Counted from the first letter of the stretch, positions 1 through 8,101 are shown. The stretch: DNA of 34,957 bases from Ruminococcus sp. (GCA_014799785.1 JAAVHI010000089.1:1-34957), one strand, 5' to 3'. Notes: generated by a model from the sequence alone, not told the origin. Numbers and translations are program-made.

Positions 1-990
1 AGTGCATTAAACGACGCGGCCGCGGAACTCTATGACGCCGCAAATGCAGCTGTTCCGTATCTGATGGTCGATCTGCCTCAGGACTTTTATTGGTTTGATA
101 AGACGTCCGGATATCAATTCGGCGTTGATATTGATTCTAATTCTTTTGACTCGACGGACTACAGTATGGAAATCACACTTATAGTAACATTTGACGTTTC
201 TACAGATTACATGGGCGCAAACAATACAACGGTAAATACTCAAAAGATAAACGCGGCGAAAACCGCTGTTGCAAATGCAAAGAAAATTGCCGCAAAGTAT
301 GAGAATCTTTCGGCTTATGAAAAGATACTGGGATATAATAAAGAGATATGCGATCTGGTTTCCTACAACAGCAGTGCGGCAAGTACAAATAATCCGTCTG
401 TTTCAGGCATCAACCCCTGGCAGCTTGTATGGGTATTTGACGGCAATGCGAGTACGAACGTTGTCTGCGAGGGGTACGCAAAAGCTTTTCAGTATCTCTG
501 CGATTTAGGCGGTGTTGAGTGCTATACTGTATCCGGAGTAATGACAGGCGGTACAGGCGCAGGCGGTCATATGTGGAATATAGTTGTGCTGGGCGGCGAA
601 AGCTACCTTGTGGATATTACCAACTGCGACAGCGGGTCTATAGGCAGTCCCGATAATCTGCTTTTAAAGGGTGCAACGCAAAGCAATTCAGCGGGCTGTG
701 TGTTTGCAAATCTCGGTCTGGTTTATCAATATTATGATACGACTGCGGATATGTATCCCGCAAGCTTACTTAAGGTATCCACTAAAGACTACGTGCCCAC
801 GCAGTCCGACCCTGAATTCGGCGACATCAACGGCGACGGCAAGATCAACAATACCGACATTATCCTGCTGGGCAGAGCCTATATGGCGGGAACAGCGGAC
901 AAGTATCTGGCAATTGCCGACATGAACAACGACGGCAAGATCACAAATGCAGATATTATTCTGCTGGGCAGACTGTATATGAGTATGTAA
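1..990 (+). CDS. Transglutaminase-like dockerin protein, 5' partial
   Basis: The frame is open to the first base of the window, so the true start and any signal peptide lie upstream; the Met codon at 64 is internal. A transglutaminase-like papain-fold core is visible from the order Cys (codon 466-468, VCEGYAKAF), His (568-570, GGHMWNIV) and Asp (613-615, LVDITNCD), the expected catalytic triad. It is followed by a C-terminal type I dockerin (about 820-987) with two calcium-loop repeats, DINGDGKINNTD and DMNNDGKITNAD, each followed by IILLGR. By family knowledge such a protein is secreted and docks onto a cohesin; a transglutaminase/protease-like fold could cut or cross-link protein or peptidoglycan peptides. 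The substrate cannot be told from sequence. The next gene encodes a cohesin-like protein, a plausible partner. The dockerin nearly matches those at 5095-5264 and 6640-6802. Confidence 0.88.
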   Translation, partial: SALNDAAAELYDAANAAVPYLMVDLPQDFYWFDKTSGYQFGVDIDSNSFDSTDYSMEITLIVTFDVSTDYMGANNTTVNTQKINAAKTAVANAKKIAAKYENLSAYEKILGYNKEICDLVSYNSSAASTNNPSVSGINPWQLVWVFDGNASTNVVCEGYAKAFQYLCDLGGVECYTVSGVMTGGTGAGGHMWNIVVLGGESYLVDITNCDSGSIGSPDNLLLKGATQSNSAGCVFANLGLVYQYYDTTADMYPASLLKVSTKDYVPTQSDPEFGDINGDGKINNTDIILLGRAYMAGTADKYLAIADMNNDGKITNADIILLGRLYMSM

Positions 991-1058
991 AAATCAGTAC
1001 GTTATTATGTGATCATAACAGATCATTATAATATAATTTTTAAAACGGAGGAAATTTT

Positions 1059-3419
1059 ATGAGAAAGAAAATTGTTTCACTTTTTTCTGCTGCGGCATTG
1101 TTCATAACGCTGGTCTGCACGGCGTTTGTAAACGTATCTGCTGCCGGAGCAGTAAAAGTAACGGCGGCAACAGACTTAACAACGGTAAAACAGGGCGGTA
1201 CCGTAAGGGTAGACCTGAACCTTACCGAAAACCCCGGATTGGTTTCTATCCATCTTAAGGTAAATTACGACACGGACGTTTTTGAATTCAGCAAAGCTGA
1301 AGATAAAAAGATGTTCGGTACAACTACAACATTTTTAACGGCTGATGATGAGGGTTGTTACCGTCTCAACTGGTTAGACTATGTAACCGAAACAAATTTT
1401 ACACAGACGGGCTTGCTGGCTTCGGTGTACTTCAAGGTTAAGAATACCGCAGAAGACGGCAATTACGAATTCACTATCGGTGCGGTTGAAGAAGATATTA
1501 TGGACTATGATCTTAATCAGCTTCCGATCTCCTTTGAAAACGCATCCGTAAAGGTAAACGACGGCAAAAGCGATGACGCTACCCTGAAATCGCTTGTACT
1601 TTCAAACAAAAATGTATCACTTAATCCTGCATTCGACCCGGCTACCGAAGACTACACCGTACTTCTTCCTAACGGCAGCAAGGTTCCTACAGTAACTGCT
1701 ACAAAGAATGACGCAAAGGCAAAAGTTCAGACCACTCAGGCGAAGAGCTTCAATACGGGCGAAAATGTTGCGACGATCGTTGTAACTGCGGAAAAAGGAA
1801 ACACAAAAACCTATACCGTTACATTCACCGAGATGAACGCACTGCTTTCCTCACTTAAGGTAAACGGTACATCTGTAACAGGCTTCAATTCCAATACCAC
1901 TTCGTATACATACACTGTATCCTATGCGGACTGGAAAGCAGATCCCGATAAGACCTATACGATCGACGCAACAGCTTCCAAGGAAGATTCAACTGTTGCA
2001 ATCGGCGAAAATAATTTCGCACTGACAAGCACAGACCCCACCAAGAACACCGACAAGAATGTAACTGTAACAGTTACTTCGGCACAGGGTGACACGACTA
2101 CTTATACTATCAAGTTCACAGTACTTGCTTGTGAGCATGATTATCAGATCAACGAGGCAGGCTCGACTCCAGCAACATGTACGGCAGCAGGTGAAAACGT
2201 TTATTTGTGCAGCATTTGCGACGGCGAAAAGACAGAAACAGTCAATGCTCTCGGACATGACAAGAACAGCGAGTGGACAGTTGTTGAAGCACGCTGTGAG
2301 ACAGACGGTTCAAGAACACAGATATGCAGCCGCTGCGGCGAAACTATCGCTACAACAGTACTTAAGGCGAAAGGTCATAAGTGGAGCAAATGGACTAATG
2401 TAGAGGGTACCGACAATTACACAAGAACCTGCGCCAACTCCAACTGTGAAATTGGTACACAGACCAGAGTAGTTATGGGCGAAGAAGACGGTCATACACA
2501 TGACTTTGCAAGCGCATCTTGCCAGGTAGAACTCATTAAGCGTGCTACCTGCTCCGAGAAAGGTATGCAGAGAAGATGGTGTGCAAACGAGGGCTGTGCC
2601 GGCTTCATTGATGAAGAACTGGAGATGATCGCACATACTCTTACAACCGAAAGAGAAGAACCAACCTGTACTACAGAGGGTGCAAAAAGAGAAGTTTGCA
2701 CAGTGTGCGGTGAAGCAGGCATTTGGGAAATAATTGATGCTCTTGGACATGACTTTGCAGAAGCATGGACACCCGACGATAACGACCACTGGCACGCATG
2801 CACACGCTGCGACGCTGAGACCGGAAGAGAAGCTCATACCGAAAACGAGGGTGTAGTAACAACTCCCGCCACAACAGTTTCCAACGGTGTCAAAACCTAC
2901 TCCTGCACAGTTTGCGGATATGCAATGCGTACCGAGGTTCTGCCTATGATATCTGACGATACGTCCTCAGGCGCAAGCCGTCCCGCAGACGTATATGTGG
3001 GCGCACCTGTAATTCCTTTCGGAGGAGTACCCACCGAGAGTATGTCTGTAAAGGTTGAAAACGCGATCACAGGCAAAACAAGCACAGCAAGAGCACAGAG
3101 AAACGGAAGCAGCGTTTCCGTAAAGCTTGGCGCAGAGAACAACGGATACTATGCTAACGTATTCACTACCGATGACGAGTACATTTACTCTGCTCTCATT
3201 GACGGCGGCAAGGCTGAGTTCAATGCTCCCAACGACGTGAAGATCAAGATAGTAATTGACAGCATTGCTTACGGCGAGGACGTTTCCTCCGCTGCTTCCG
3301 CAGACATCGAATCAACTGAGATCTCGTCTGACAATACTATGATTTATCTTGTAAGCGTAGTTCTGCTTGCGGGAGCTGCGGTTATGACGGTATTTATCAA
3401 GAAGCGCGCAAATAAATAA
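1059..3419 (+). CDS. Membrane-anchored cohesin-domain surface protein (scaffoldin-like)
   Basis: The 786-residue protein starts at an ATG with a good GGAGG ribosome site 8 bases upstream. Order of parts: signal peptide (about 1-29, ending near VSAAGA); a cohesin-like beta-sandwich (about 30-165, with VKQGGTVRVDLNL and LASVYFKVK); two cadherin-like beta-sandwich domains (about 172-258 and 259-355, each ending in a TYTVTF/TYTIKF strand); a Cys-rich stretch (about 358-630) with at least seven CxxC-type pairs such as LCSICDGE, ICSRCGET, VCTVCGEA and SCTVCGYA, mostly separated by LGHD-like turns; a further beta-rich domain; and a C-terminal hydrophobic helix (about 763-780) followed by KKRANK. This is the layout of a cell-surface anchored protein. 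A TATAAT lies at 1027-1032 but no convincing -35 was found. Inference: it displays dockerin proteins from the neighbouring genes. The cohesin call is by fold pattern, not by alignment. Confidence 0.82.
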   Translation: MRKKIVSLFSAAALFITLVCTAFVNVSAAGAVKVTAATDLTTVKQGGTVRVDLNLTENPGLVSIHLKVNYDTDVFEFSKAEDKKMFGTTTTFLTADDEGCYRLNWLDYVTETNFTQTGLLASVYFKVKNTAEDGNYEFTIGAVEEDIMDYDLNQLPISFENASVKVNDGKSDDATLKSLVLSNKNVSLNPAFDPATEDYTVLLPNGSKVPTVTATKNDAKAKVQTTQAKSFNTGENVATIVVTAEKGNTKTYTVTFTEMNALLSSLKVNGTSVTGFNSNTTSYTYTVSYADWKADPDKTYTIDATASKEDSTVAIGENNFALTSTDPTKNTDKNVTVTVTSAQGDTTTYTIKFTVLACEHDYQINEAGSTPATCTAAGENVYLCSICDGEKTETVNALGHDKNSEWTVVEARCETDGSRTQICSRCGETIATTVLKAKGHKWSKWTNVEGTDNYTRTCANSNCEIGTQTRVVMGEEDGHTHDFASASCQVELIKRATCSEKGMQRRWCANEGCAGFIDEELEMIAHTLTTEREEPTCTTEGAKREVCTVCGEAGIWEIIDALGHDFAEAWTPDDNDHWHACTRCDAETGREAHTENEGVVTTPATTVSNGVKTYSCTVCGYAMRTEVLPMISDDTSSGASRPADVYVGAPVIPFGGVPTESMSVKVENAITGKTSTARAQRNGSSVSVKLGAENNGYYANVFTTDDEYIYSALIDGGKAEFNAPNDVKIKIVIDSIAYGEDVSSAASADIESTEISSDNTMIYLVSVVLLAGAAVMTVFIKKRANK

Positions 3420-3430
3420 GGTATAGTTTT

Positions 3431-3533
3431 TATACTGTTTCACGACCCAAATGTGCAAAAAAATTCAAACAAAAACTTGCATATACGGTTTTTGTGCAGA
3501 ATTTTTGTCCGCACATTGGGAGTGAAATAGTAT
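3431..3533 (+). repeat. ~100-bp palindromic intergenic repeat, copy 1
   Basis: This segment starts TATACTGTTTCACGACC and ends GTGAAATAGTAT, so its ends are imperfect inverted repeats; the inner arms also pair (AAAAATTC near the left, GAATTTTTG near the right), making almost the whole element one long hairpin. A second copy, about 80% identical by eye, lies on the opposite strand at 7871-7972. TA dinucleotides flank the ends, as in some transposase-less miniature elements, but no transposase is in the window. It could instead be a structured RNA element. Confidence 0.75.
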
Positions 3534-3617
3534 TAATGCCGATAATGCCGGGAATGAAAGTATTTTCTTTCTCGGCATTTTCTTTAAAACAATTTTGACT
3601 GATGGGGGCTGCCTGCA

Positions 3618-3716
3618 ATGAAAAAAAGAGTAGCTTGTCTGATCATTCTGCTTTCTTTGATTTTGTCGTGCGCTGTGTGCGCTTTGGTGAATATCGGCTT
3701 GACTTATATGACATGA
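3618..3716 (+). CDS. Possible 32-residue hydrophobic peptide
   Basis: A short ORF begins at ATG 3618 with a G-rich ribosome-site-like stretch (3604-3608) nine bases upstream. It encodes MKKR followed by a hydrophobic helix containing CLIILLSLILSC and ends after a few polar residues, so it resembles a signal peptide or lipoprotein leader with no mature part. It may be a real membrane micropeptide, a relic of a lost secreted protein, or chance. The rest of 3534-3770 shows nothing else recognisable apart from a small inverted repeat (ATCCTG/CAGGAT) at about 3726-3748. Confidence 0.3.
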   Translation: MKKRVACLIILLSLILSCAVCALVNIGLTYMT

Positions 3717-3770
3717 CAGTAAAATCCTGCGTATTGACAACAGGATGATTCTTAACGGGAGGTTTTAATT

Positions 3771-5267
3771 ATGATAAAAAAAGTATTTGCAGTTATTTTG
3801 GTTTTGACAGTGGTAGTACCGCTTACGGTGTGGGGAATGTCCGGCGCAAAAGTAAGCGCGGCGACAGGCTATAAGCTTGAGGGAAACGTCCTTACCATTA
3901 CAGGAACGGGCGATATGGACGATTACTGGAGCCTAAGTGATATACCATGGTATAATGACAAAGATAAAATCAGAGCAGTTGTGATCTCGAGCGGCGTGAC
4001 CTCGATAGGAGACAGAGCTTTTAAGGGATTTACTGTTATGGACGTTACAATTCCAAATACCGTAACAAGAATCGGTGACTCGGCGTTCGAGAACTGTACA
4101 AGCCTGTACAGCATTACAATGCCGGACAGCGTTACCCAAATCGGCAAAAACGCTTTCAATGGCTGCAGTGCAATGATGAGCATAACGCTGTCGAAAAATC
4201 TTGAGGCTATTCCCGAGAGAGCCTTTTATAAATGTTCTAAGCTTAACGAAATTACTATCCCGGGCAGTGTAAAATCCTTAGGATATGAAGCATTTTTATA
4301 CTGCAGCAATCTTAAGGTCAATTTCAACGAGGGTCTGGAAACTATCGAGGATCGTGTGTTCGGCGGACTTTATTCCTCCTATCAGGGTATAACCAATAGT
4401 GAGGTGGTAATTCCCGACAGTGTTACCTCCATAGGTGAAAAAGCTTTTACATCTAACACTAATATAACTAAGCTTACTACAGGCAAAAATTTAAAAACCA
4501 TTGGTAATTCAGCGTTTTCAGGCAACGTTATAACGACAATTGATTTGAGCAGATCTACGAAGCTGGAAACTATCGGAGAGGAAGCGTTTGGGTGGTCAGG
4601 TTTTACATCAATAGTTATTCCGGACAGCGTAACGACAATAGGAAAGTCAGCATTTCGGAATTGCGATAATCTTACCAGTATAACGCTGCCGAAAAATCTG
4701 ACTTCTATTAGTCCATGGACATTTTTCGCCGATGAGTTGACATCTATAGAGATACCCTCAAAAGTGGAGAAAATAGGTGAAACGGCATTTTATAGCACAA
4801 ATCTGACAAAGGTTGTTATTCCGCCAAGTGTTATAGAAATTGGCAAGAATGCATTTCAGTACTGCCATGATTTGAAAGCTCTTGATATATCATCAAATCC
4901 GTATCTTGCTTTAAATAGTAATGCTTTCGGCGATACGAGTCTGAACCATATACATATTCCCGCCAGCCGCGATTCTTCGATTTACAGAGGACAATACGGC
5001 TTGCCCGCAGACGAAAGCTGTTATTTCCAGATAGGCTCGGACGGCAAGTGTCCCGCAGCGTACTGTCCTTTCAGAGATAGTACCGGAACAGTCGGCGACA
5101 TCAACGGCGACGGAAAGCTCAACAACACCGATATTATCCTGCTCGGCAGAGCCTACATGGCGGGAGACGGCGATAAGTATCTTTCCGTAGCGGATATGAA
5201 CGGCGACGGACGCATTACAAATGCAGATATTATTCTGCTTGGCAGACTTTATATGACGGGAAAGTAA
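3771..5267 (+). CDS. Secreted BspA-type leucine-rich-repeat dockerin protein
   Basis: The 498-residue protein starts at ATG 3771 behind a GGGAGG ribosome site. It has a signal peptide (about 1-31), then roughly fifteen BspA/LRR_5-type repeats (about 55-415) of the pattern IPDSVTSIGEKAF..C..L..I.LP, a linker with conserved Cys (ESCYF, GKCPAAYCPF), and a C-terminal type I dockerin (about 441-498; DINGDGKLNNTD and DMNGDGRITNAD calcium loops). BspA-like repeats usually mediate binding to host or bacterial proteins or matrix; no catalytic domain is present. Inference: a binding module carried to the cell surface by cohesin-dockerin pairing. It is a close paralogue of the next gene, with an almost identical signal peptide and dockerin, consistent with tandem duplication. 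Confidence 0.9.
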   Translation: MIKKVFAVILVLTVVVPLTVWGMSGAKVSAATGYKLEGNVLTITGTGDMDDYWSLSDIPWYNDKDKIRAVVISSGVTSIGDRAFKGFTVMDVTIPNTVTRIGDSAFENCTSLYSITMPDSVTQIGKNAFNGCSAMMSITLSKNLEAIPERAFYKCSKLNEITIPGSVKSLGYEAFLYCSNLKVNFNEGLETIEDRVFGGLYSSYQGITNSEVVIPDSVTSIGEKAFTSNTNITKLTTGKNLKTIGNSAFSGNVITTIDLSRSTKLETIGEEAFGWSGFTSIVIPDSVTTIGKSAFRNCDNLTSITLPKNLTSISPWTFFADELTSIEIPSKVEKIGETAFYSTNLTKVVIPPSVIEIGKNAFQYCHDLKALDISSNPYLALNSNAFGDTSLNHIHIPASRDSSIYRGQYGLPADESCYFQIGSDGKCPAAYCPFRDSTGTVGDINGDGKLNNTDIILLGRAYMAGDGDKYLSVADMNGDGRITNADIILLGRLYMTGK

Positions 5268-5309
5268 TATTTACAGCATATTTTATGCTATTAACAGGAG
5301 GTCTTAATT

Positions 5310-6317
5310 GTGATAAAAAAAGTATTGGCGGTTATTTTGGTTTTGACAGTGGTAGTGCCGCTTGCGGTATGGGGAATGTCCGATGCAAAAGTCAGCGCGG
5401 CGACAAGCTATACCGTCATTGGAAACACTCTTATGATCACGGGAACAGGGCCTATGACGGACTACGCGGAGGTCGGCAAGGCTCCTTGGTATGACCAAAG
5501 GGAAACGATCACAAATATAGTTATTAATTCGGGAGTAACTTCAATAGGAAAAAACGCTTTTGCAGGAACAAATGTAATATTAATTGAAATTCCCGATACT
5601 GTTACATCAATCGGACAGTCGGCATTTTACGAATGCAGCAAGCTCTACAGTGTTACCATGCCGAACAGCATTACACAGATCGGCACATATGCTTTCTGGG
5701 GCTGTTCTTCAATGGAAAGCATAACTCTGTCAAACAAGCTGGAAGAAATTCCTGAATTGGCATTTACACGCTGTAGTTCTCTTACAAGTATTACAATCCC
5801 CGGCAGCGTAAAATCAATCGGATATAGGGCTTTTGCAAATTGTGAGAAGCTCTCCGTTACTTTTTCCGAGGGTTTGGAGGTTATTGGAGATGAAGCGTTT
5901 TTTAAAGATTATCCGACAGCTCCTATCGGTATAACAAATAGTACATTGAGAATTCCCGACAGCGTGAAATCCATAGGAAAAAATGCTTTTGCAGATAACA
6001 AAGGATTGAAAACGCTCACCACAGGCACAAACTTAATTACCATTGACGATGAAGCGTTCAGACAATGCGGTTTGACAACTATAAACCTGAGCAGGTCGCA
6101 GAAGCTTGACAAAATCGGAACAAAAGCATTTATGATGACATCTGTCACATCTATGGTTATTCCCGACAGCGTAACAATTATAGGAGAGTCTGCTTTTCAG
6201 CAATGCGGCAGTCTTACCGCCGTAAAGCTTCCTGCAAATCTTAAGGAAATAGGAGATTATGCGTTTGTAGCCACCGCATTGGAACAGGTTGAAATTCCCG
6301 AAAAGGTGGAAAAATAG
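5310..6317 (+). CDS. 5' fragment of the split LRR-dockerin gene
   Basis: This is the part translated as the sequence stands: signal peptide plus BspA-type repeats, 335 residues, ending in EIPEKVEK just before the frameshift. It lacks the last two or three repeats and the dockerin, so the product could be secreted but not docked. See the whole-locus entry for the reconstruction. Confidence 0.6.
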   Translation: MIKKVLAVILVLTVVVPLAVWGMSDAKVSAATSYTVIGNTLMITGTGPMTDYAEVGKAPWYDQRETITNIVINSGVTSIGKNAFAGTNVILIEIPDTVTSIGQSAFYECSKLYSVTMPNSITQIGTYAFWGCSSMESITLSNKLEEIPELAFTRCSSLTSITIPGSVKSIGYRAFANCEKLSVTFSEGLEVIGDEAFFKDYPTAPIGITNSTLRIPDSVKSIGKNAFADNKGLKTLTTGTNLITIDDEAFRQCGLTTINLSRSQKLDKIGTKAFMMTSVTSMVIPDSVTIIGESAFQQCGSLTAVKLPANLKEIGDYAFVATALEQVEIPEKVEK

Positions 6318-6370
6318 GCGGACGTGCGTTTGGAAGCACACCGCTGAAAAAAGTTGTTATTCCGCACAGC

Positions 6371-6805
6371 GTGACAAGCCTTGGCAGGTATGCATTTGAG
6401 AACTGCGGATCATTGACGGCTGTTGATATATCAGGCTTTGGCCTGACTTTTGGAACCGCTGTTTTTGATGGCTGTTCTTTAAATCATGTACATATCCCGA
6501 AAGAACTTCCTCCCTCGTATTACGCGGGAAAGTACCGCTTGCCCGAAGATGAAAGCTGTTATTTCCGGATAGACTCGGACGGCAAGTGTCCCGCCGCGTA
6601 CTGTCCTTTCAGAGACGGCGATAAGGCAACCGGCGACGTCAACGGAGACGGGAAACTCAACAACACGGATATTATCCTGCTGGGCAGAGCCTATATGGCC
6701 GGAGACGGCGCAAAATATCTTTCCGTTGCGGATATAAACAACGACGGACGTATTACAAATGCCGACATTATTCTGCTTGGCAGACTTTACATGACAGGAA
6801 AGTAA
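6371..6805 (+). CDS. 3' fragment of the split LRR-dockerin gene (last repeats plus dockerin)
   Basis: The open frame actually resumes at 6317; the first Met codon is at 6371 and has no ribosome site. It encodes the last LRR units, the Cys linker (ESCYFRI, PAAYCPF) and a complete type I dockerin (DVNGDGKLNNTD, DINNDGRITNAD). Without a start signal or signal peptide it is unlikely to be made separately. Confidence 0.5.
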   Translation: MTSLGRYAFENCGSLTAVDISGFGLTFGTAVFDGCSLNHVHIPKELPPSYYAGKYRLPEDESCYFRIDSDGKCPAAYCPFRDGDKATGDVNGDGKLNNTDIILLGRAYMAGDGAKYLSVADINNDGRITNADIILLGRLYMTGK

Positions 6806-6814
6806 ATTTTTAAG

Positions 6815-6862
6815 AAAACACCGATCGTCTCCGATACGCGGAATATGATCGGTGTTTTTTGT
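6815..6862 (+). terminator. Rho-independent terminator of the dockerin locus
   Basis: A perfect 12-bp stem (AAAACACCGATC at 6815-6826 with GATCGGTGTTTT at 6847-6858) is followed by a T run, 10 bases after the stop of the split LRR gene. Confidence 0.9.
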
Positions 6863-6937
6863 TTAATGCAAAAATCCGCAGTTCTGAATACAGCGCCGCG
6901 GACTTTGGCAATGCTGAAGTCTCAGGCGTTTATTTTT

Positions 6938-6968
6938 GTCATAGGACATTCCCGAAATAACATAAGTT
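6938..6968 (+). promoter_or_regulatory. Possible mother-cell sigma (SigE-like) promoter of sigK
   Basis: GTCATAGG and CATAAGTT are spaced about 14 bases apart upstream of sigK, loosely like SigE-type elements (ATA-centred -35, CATA-type -10). No SigA-type promoter is seen between the terminator and sigK. The match is weak. Confidence 0.25.
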
Positions 6969-7002
6969 TAATTAATGAAAGTTATGTATGGAGTGGGAGA
7001 AA

Positions 7003-7764
7003 ATGTTTACCGAACTGATAGAGCTTGCACTGGAAAATTTGCTGTACTTTGCGCTTCACCTTGAATCGGGAGGAGTGTTTCCTAAGCCGCTTTCCGCCGC
7101 CGAGGAGGAGGAGTGCTTCAGAAAAATGCACGAGGGGGACCGCAGTGCAAAAAACAAGCTGATAGAACATAATCTGCGGCTTGTGGCGCACATTATAAAA
7201 AAATACTACAATGTCACCACCGATCAGGAGGATCTGATCTCCATCGGTACTATCGGACTTATCAAGGCTGTTTCGACTTTCGATTATTCCAAGAAAACGA
7301 GGTTTGCTACTTATGCTTCACGGTGTATTGAAAATGAAATCCTAATGCACTTCCGTTCACTGAAAAAATCCGCGGGGGACATATACTTTGACGAACCCAT
7401 CGACACCGACAAGGAGGGCAACCAGCTTACCTTGATAGACATTATCGCCGAGGACGACGGCATACTGGATAAGATCGACCTGAGCATAAAATCGGAGCAG
7501 CTTTACCGCTTTATAGGGGAATGCCTCGATGAGCGTGAGATCACCGTTATAAAACGCCGCTACGGACTTTACGGCTGTATGCCTCAGACCCAGCGGGAGG
7601 TTGCTGATTCGCTGGGGATATCCCGTTCTTATGTTTCGAGAATAGAGAAAAAAGCTTTGCAGACGCTTAAAAAGAAATACGACCGTACTTCGATCTTCGG
7701 GTCTTCGGGTTCGGCGGGTCAGACAGGTCAGGCAAAGGAGGGAGGAAAGAGTTCCGAAAAATAA
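7003..7764 (+). CDS. sigK: RNA polymerase sporulation sigma factor SigK
   Basis: The 253-residue protein has the layout of SigK. A hydrophobic N-terminal stretch (FTELIELALENLLYFALHL), as in the pro-sequence removed by SpoIVFB in Bacillus, is followed by FPKPLS, region 2 (NLRLVAHIIKKYYN, DLISIGTIGLIKA, RFATYASRCIENEILMHFR), the SigE/SigK-type linker DTDKEGNQLTLIDI, and a region 4 helix-turn-helix (TQREVADSLGISRSYVSRIE). ATG 7003 is chosen because GGAG at 6990-6993 sits nine bases before it and the product then starts like known pro-SigK; ATG 6988 in the same frame lacks a ribosome site. The gene is uninterrupted, with no skin-like element. A Gly/Ser/Lys-rich tail of about 22 residues after the last helix is longer than in Bacillus. 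Role: late mother-cell transcription during sporulation. Confidence 0.88.
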   Translation: MFTELIELALENLLYFALHLESGGVFPKPLSAAEEEECFRKMHEGDRSAKNKLIEHNLRLVAHIIKKYYNVTTDQEDLISIGTIGLIKAVSTFDYSKKTRFATYASRCIENEILMHFRSLKKSAGDIYFDEPIDTDKEGNQLTLIDIIAEDDGILDKIDLSIKSEQLYRFIGECLDEREITVIKRRYGLYGCMPQTQREVADSLGISRSYVSRIEKKALQTLKKKYDRTSIFGSSGSAGQTGQAKEGGKSSEK

Positions 7765-7814
7765 TTTTCGGGCATACCGTTGCATATGGTTGTCCCATGG
7801 GGGTGAAAAAAATG

Positions 7815-7859
7815 AAGCCTTCCGTCCCGCCGTACAAGGTACGCCGGGACGGCTTTTTT
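7815..7859 (+). terminator. Rho-independent terminator of sigK
   Basis: AGCC..CCGTCCCG..GTAC pairs with GTACG.CGGGACGGCT around a 3-base loop and is followed by six Ts. It lies about 50 bases after the sigK stop. Confidence 0.8.
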
Positions 7860-7870
7860 CAAGGCTCCTA

Positions 7871-7972
7871 ATTCTGCTTCATTCCCAATGTATCCAAAAA
7901 TTCCGCACAAAAAACACAAATGCAATTTTGGGTTTGAATTTTTGGTACACATTCAGGTCGTGAAACAGTATA
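7871..7972 (-). repeat. ~100-bp palindromic intergenic repeat, copy 2 (inverted)
   Basis: Read on the minus strand it begins TATACTGTTTCACGACC, identical to copy 1 for 17 bases, and stays about 80% identical with one or two single-base indels to its end at CATTGGGAATGAAGCAGAAT. It has the same imperfect palindromic form. It sits between two terminator hairpins downstream of sigK. Confidence 0.75.
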
Positions 7973-7981
7973 AACGGAATT

Positions 7982-8010
7982 AAGCCGGTTTCCGAAGAAC
8001 CGGCTTTTCC
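7982..8010 (+). terminator. Terminator-like hairpin
   Basis: AAGCCGGTT (7982-7990) pairs with AACCGGCTT (7998-8006) around TCCGAAG and is followed by a T-rich stretch. It stands just after repeat copy 2 with no gene directly upstream, so it may back up the sigK terminator. Confidence 0.6.
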
Positions 8011-8101
8011 TTTTCAGTCCGTAAGATAAATCTTATTCGGACTTGTGTTTTCCGCACTCTGCATATTATGCAGGATATGCGGAGTATTTGGCGGAGGTCA
8101 A

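Larger units (their letters stand above)
5310..6805 (+). pseudogene. Second LRR-dockerin gene, interrupted by a one-base frameshift
   Basis: Start is GTG 5310 with AGGAGG at 5296-5301; the first residues (MIKKVLAVILVLTVVVPL) match the previous gene. The frame stops at TAG 6315-6317, inside the motif KVEKIG that is intact in the paralogue. The A run at 6310-6314 has five As where six would keep the frame. With one A added, reading continues IGGRAFGSTPLKKVVIPHSV and runs through the last repeats and the dockerin to the stop at 6803-6805, giving 498 residues, exactly the paralogue's length. As written, the product would be a secreted LRR protein without dockerin. The cause may be a sequencing or assembly error, a slipped-strand (phase-variable) change, or real decay; the rest of the reading frame is clean. 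Confidence 0.85.

Noticed and set aside
7812..7871. 19-codon ORF after sigK with a G-rich upstream stretch
   Set aside because: Almost all of it is the sigK terminator stem and T run, so the codons are explained by the hairpin.
3431..7972. Composite transposon bounded by the two inverted repeat copies
   Set aside because: There is no transposase or cargo-type gene, the copies are only about 80% identical, and sigK inside is a core gene.
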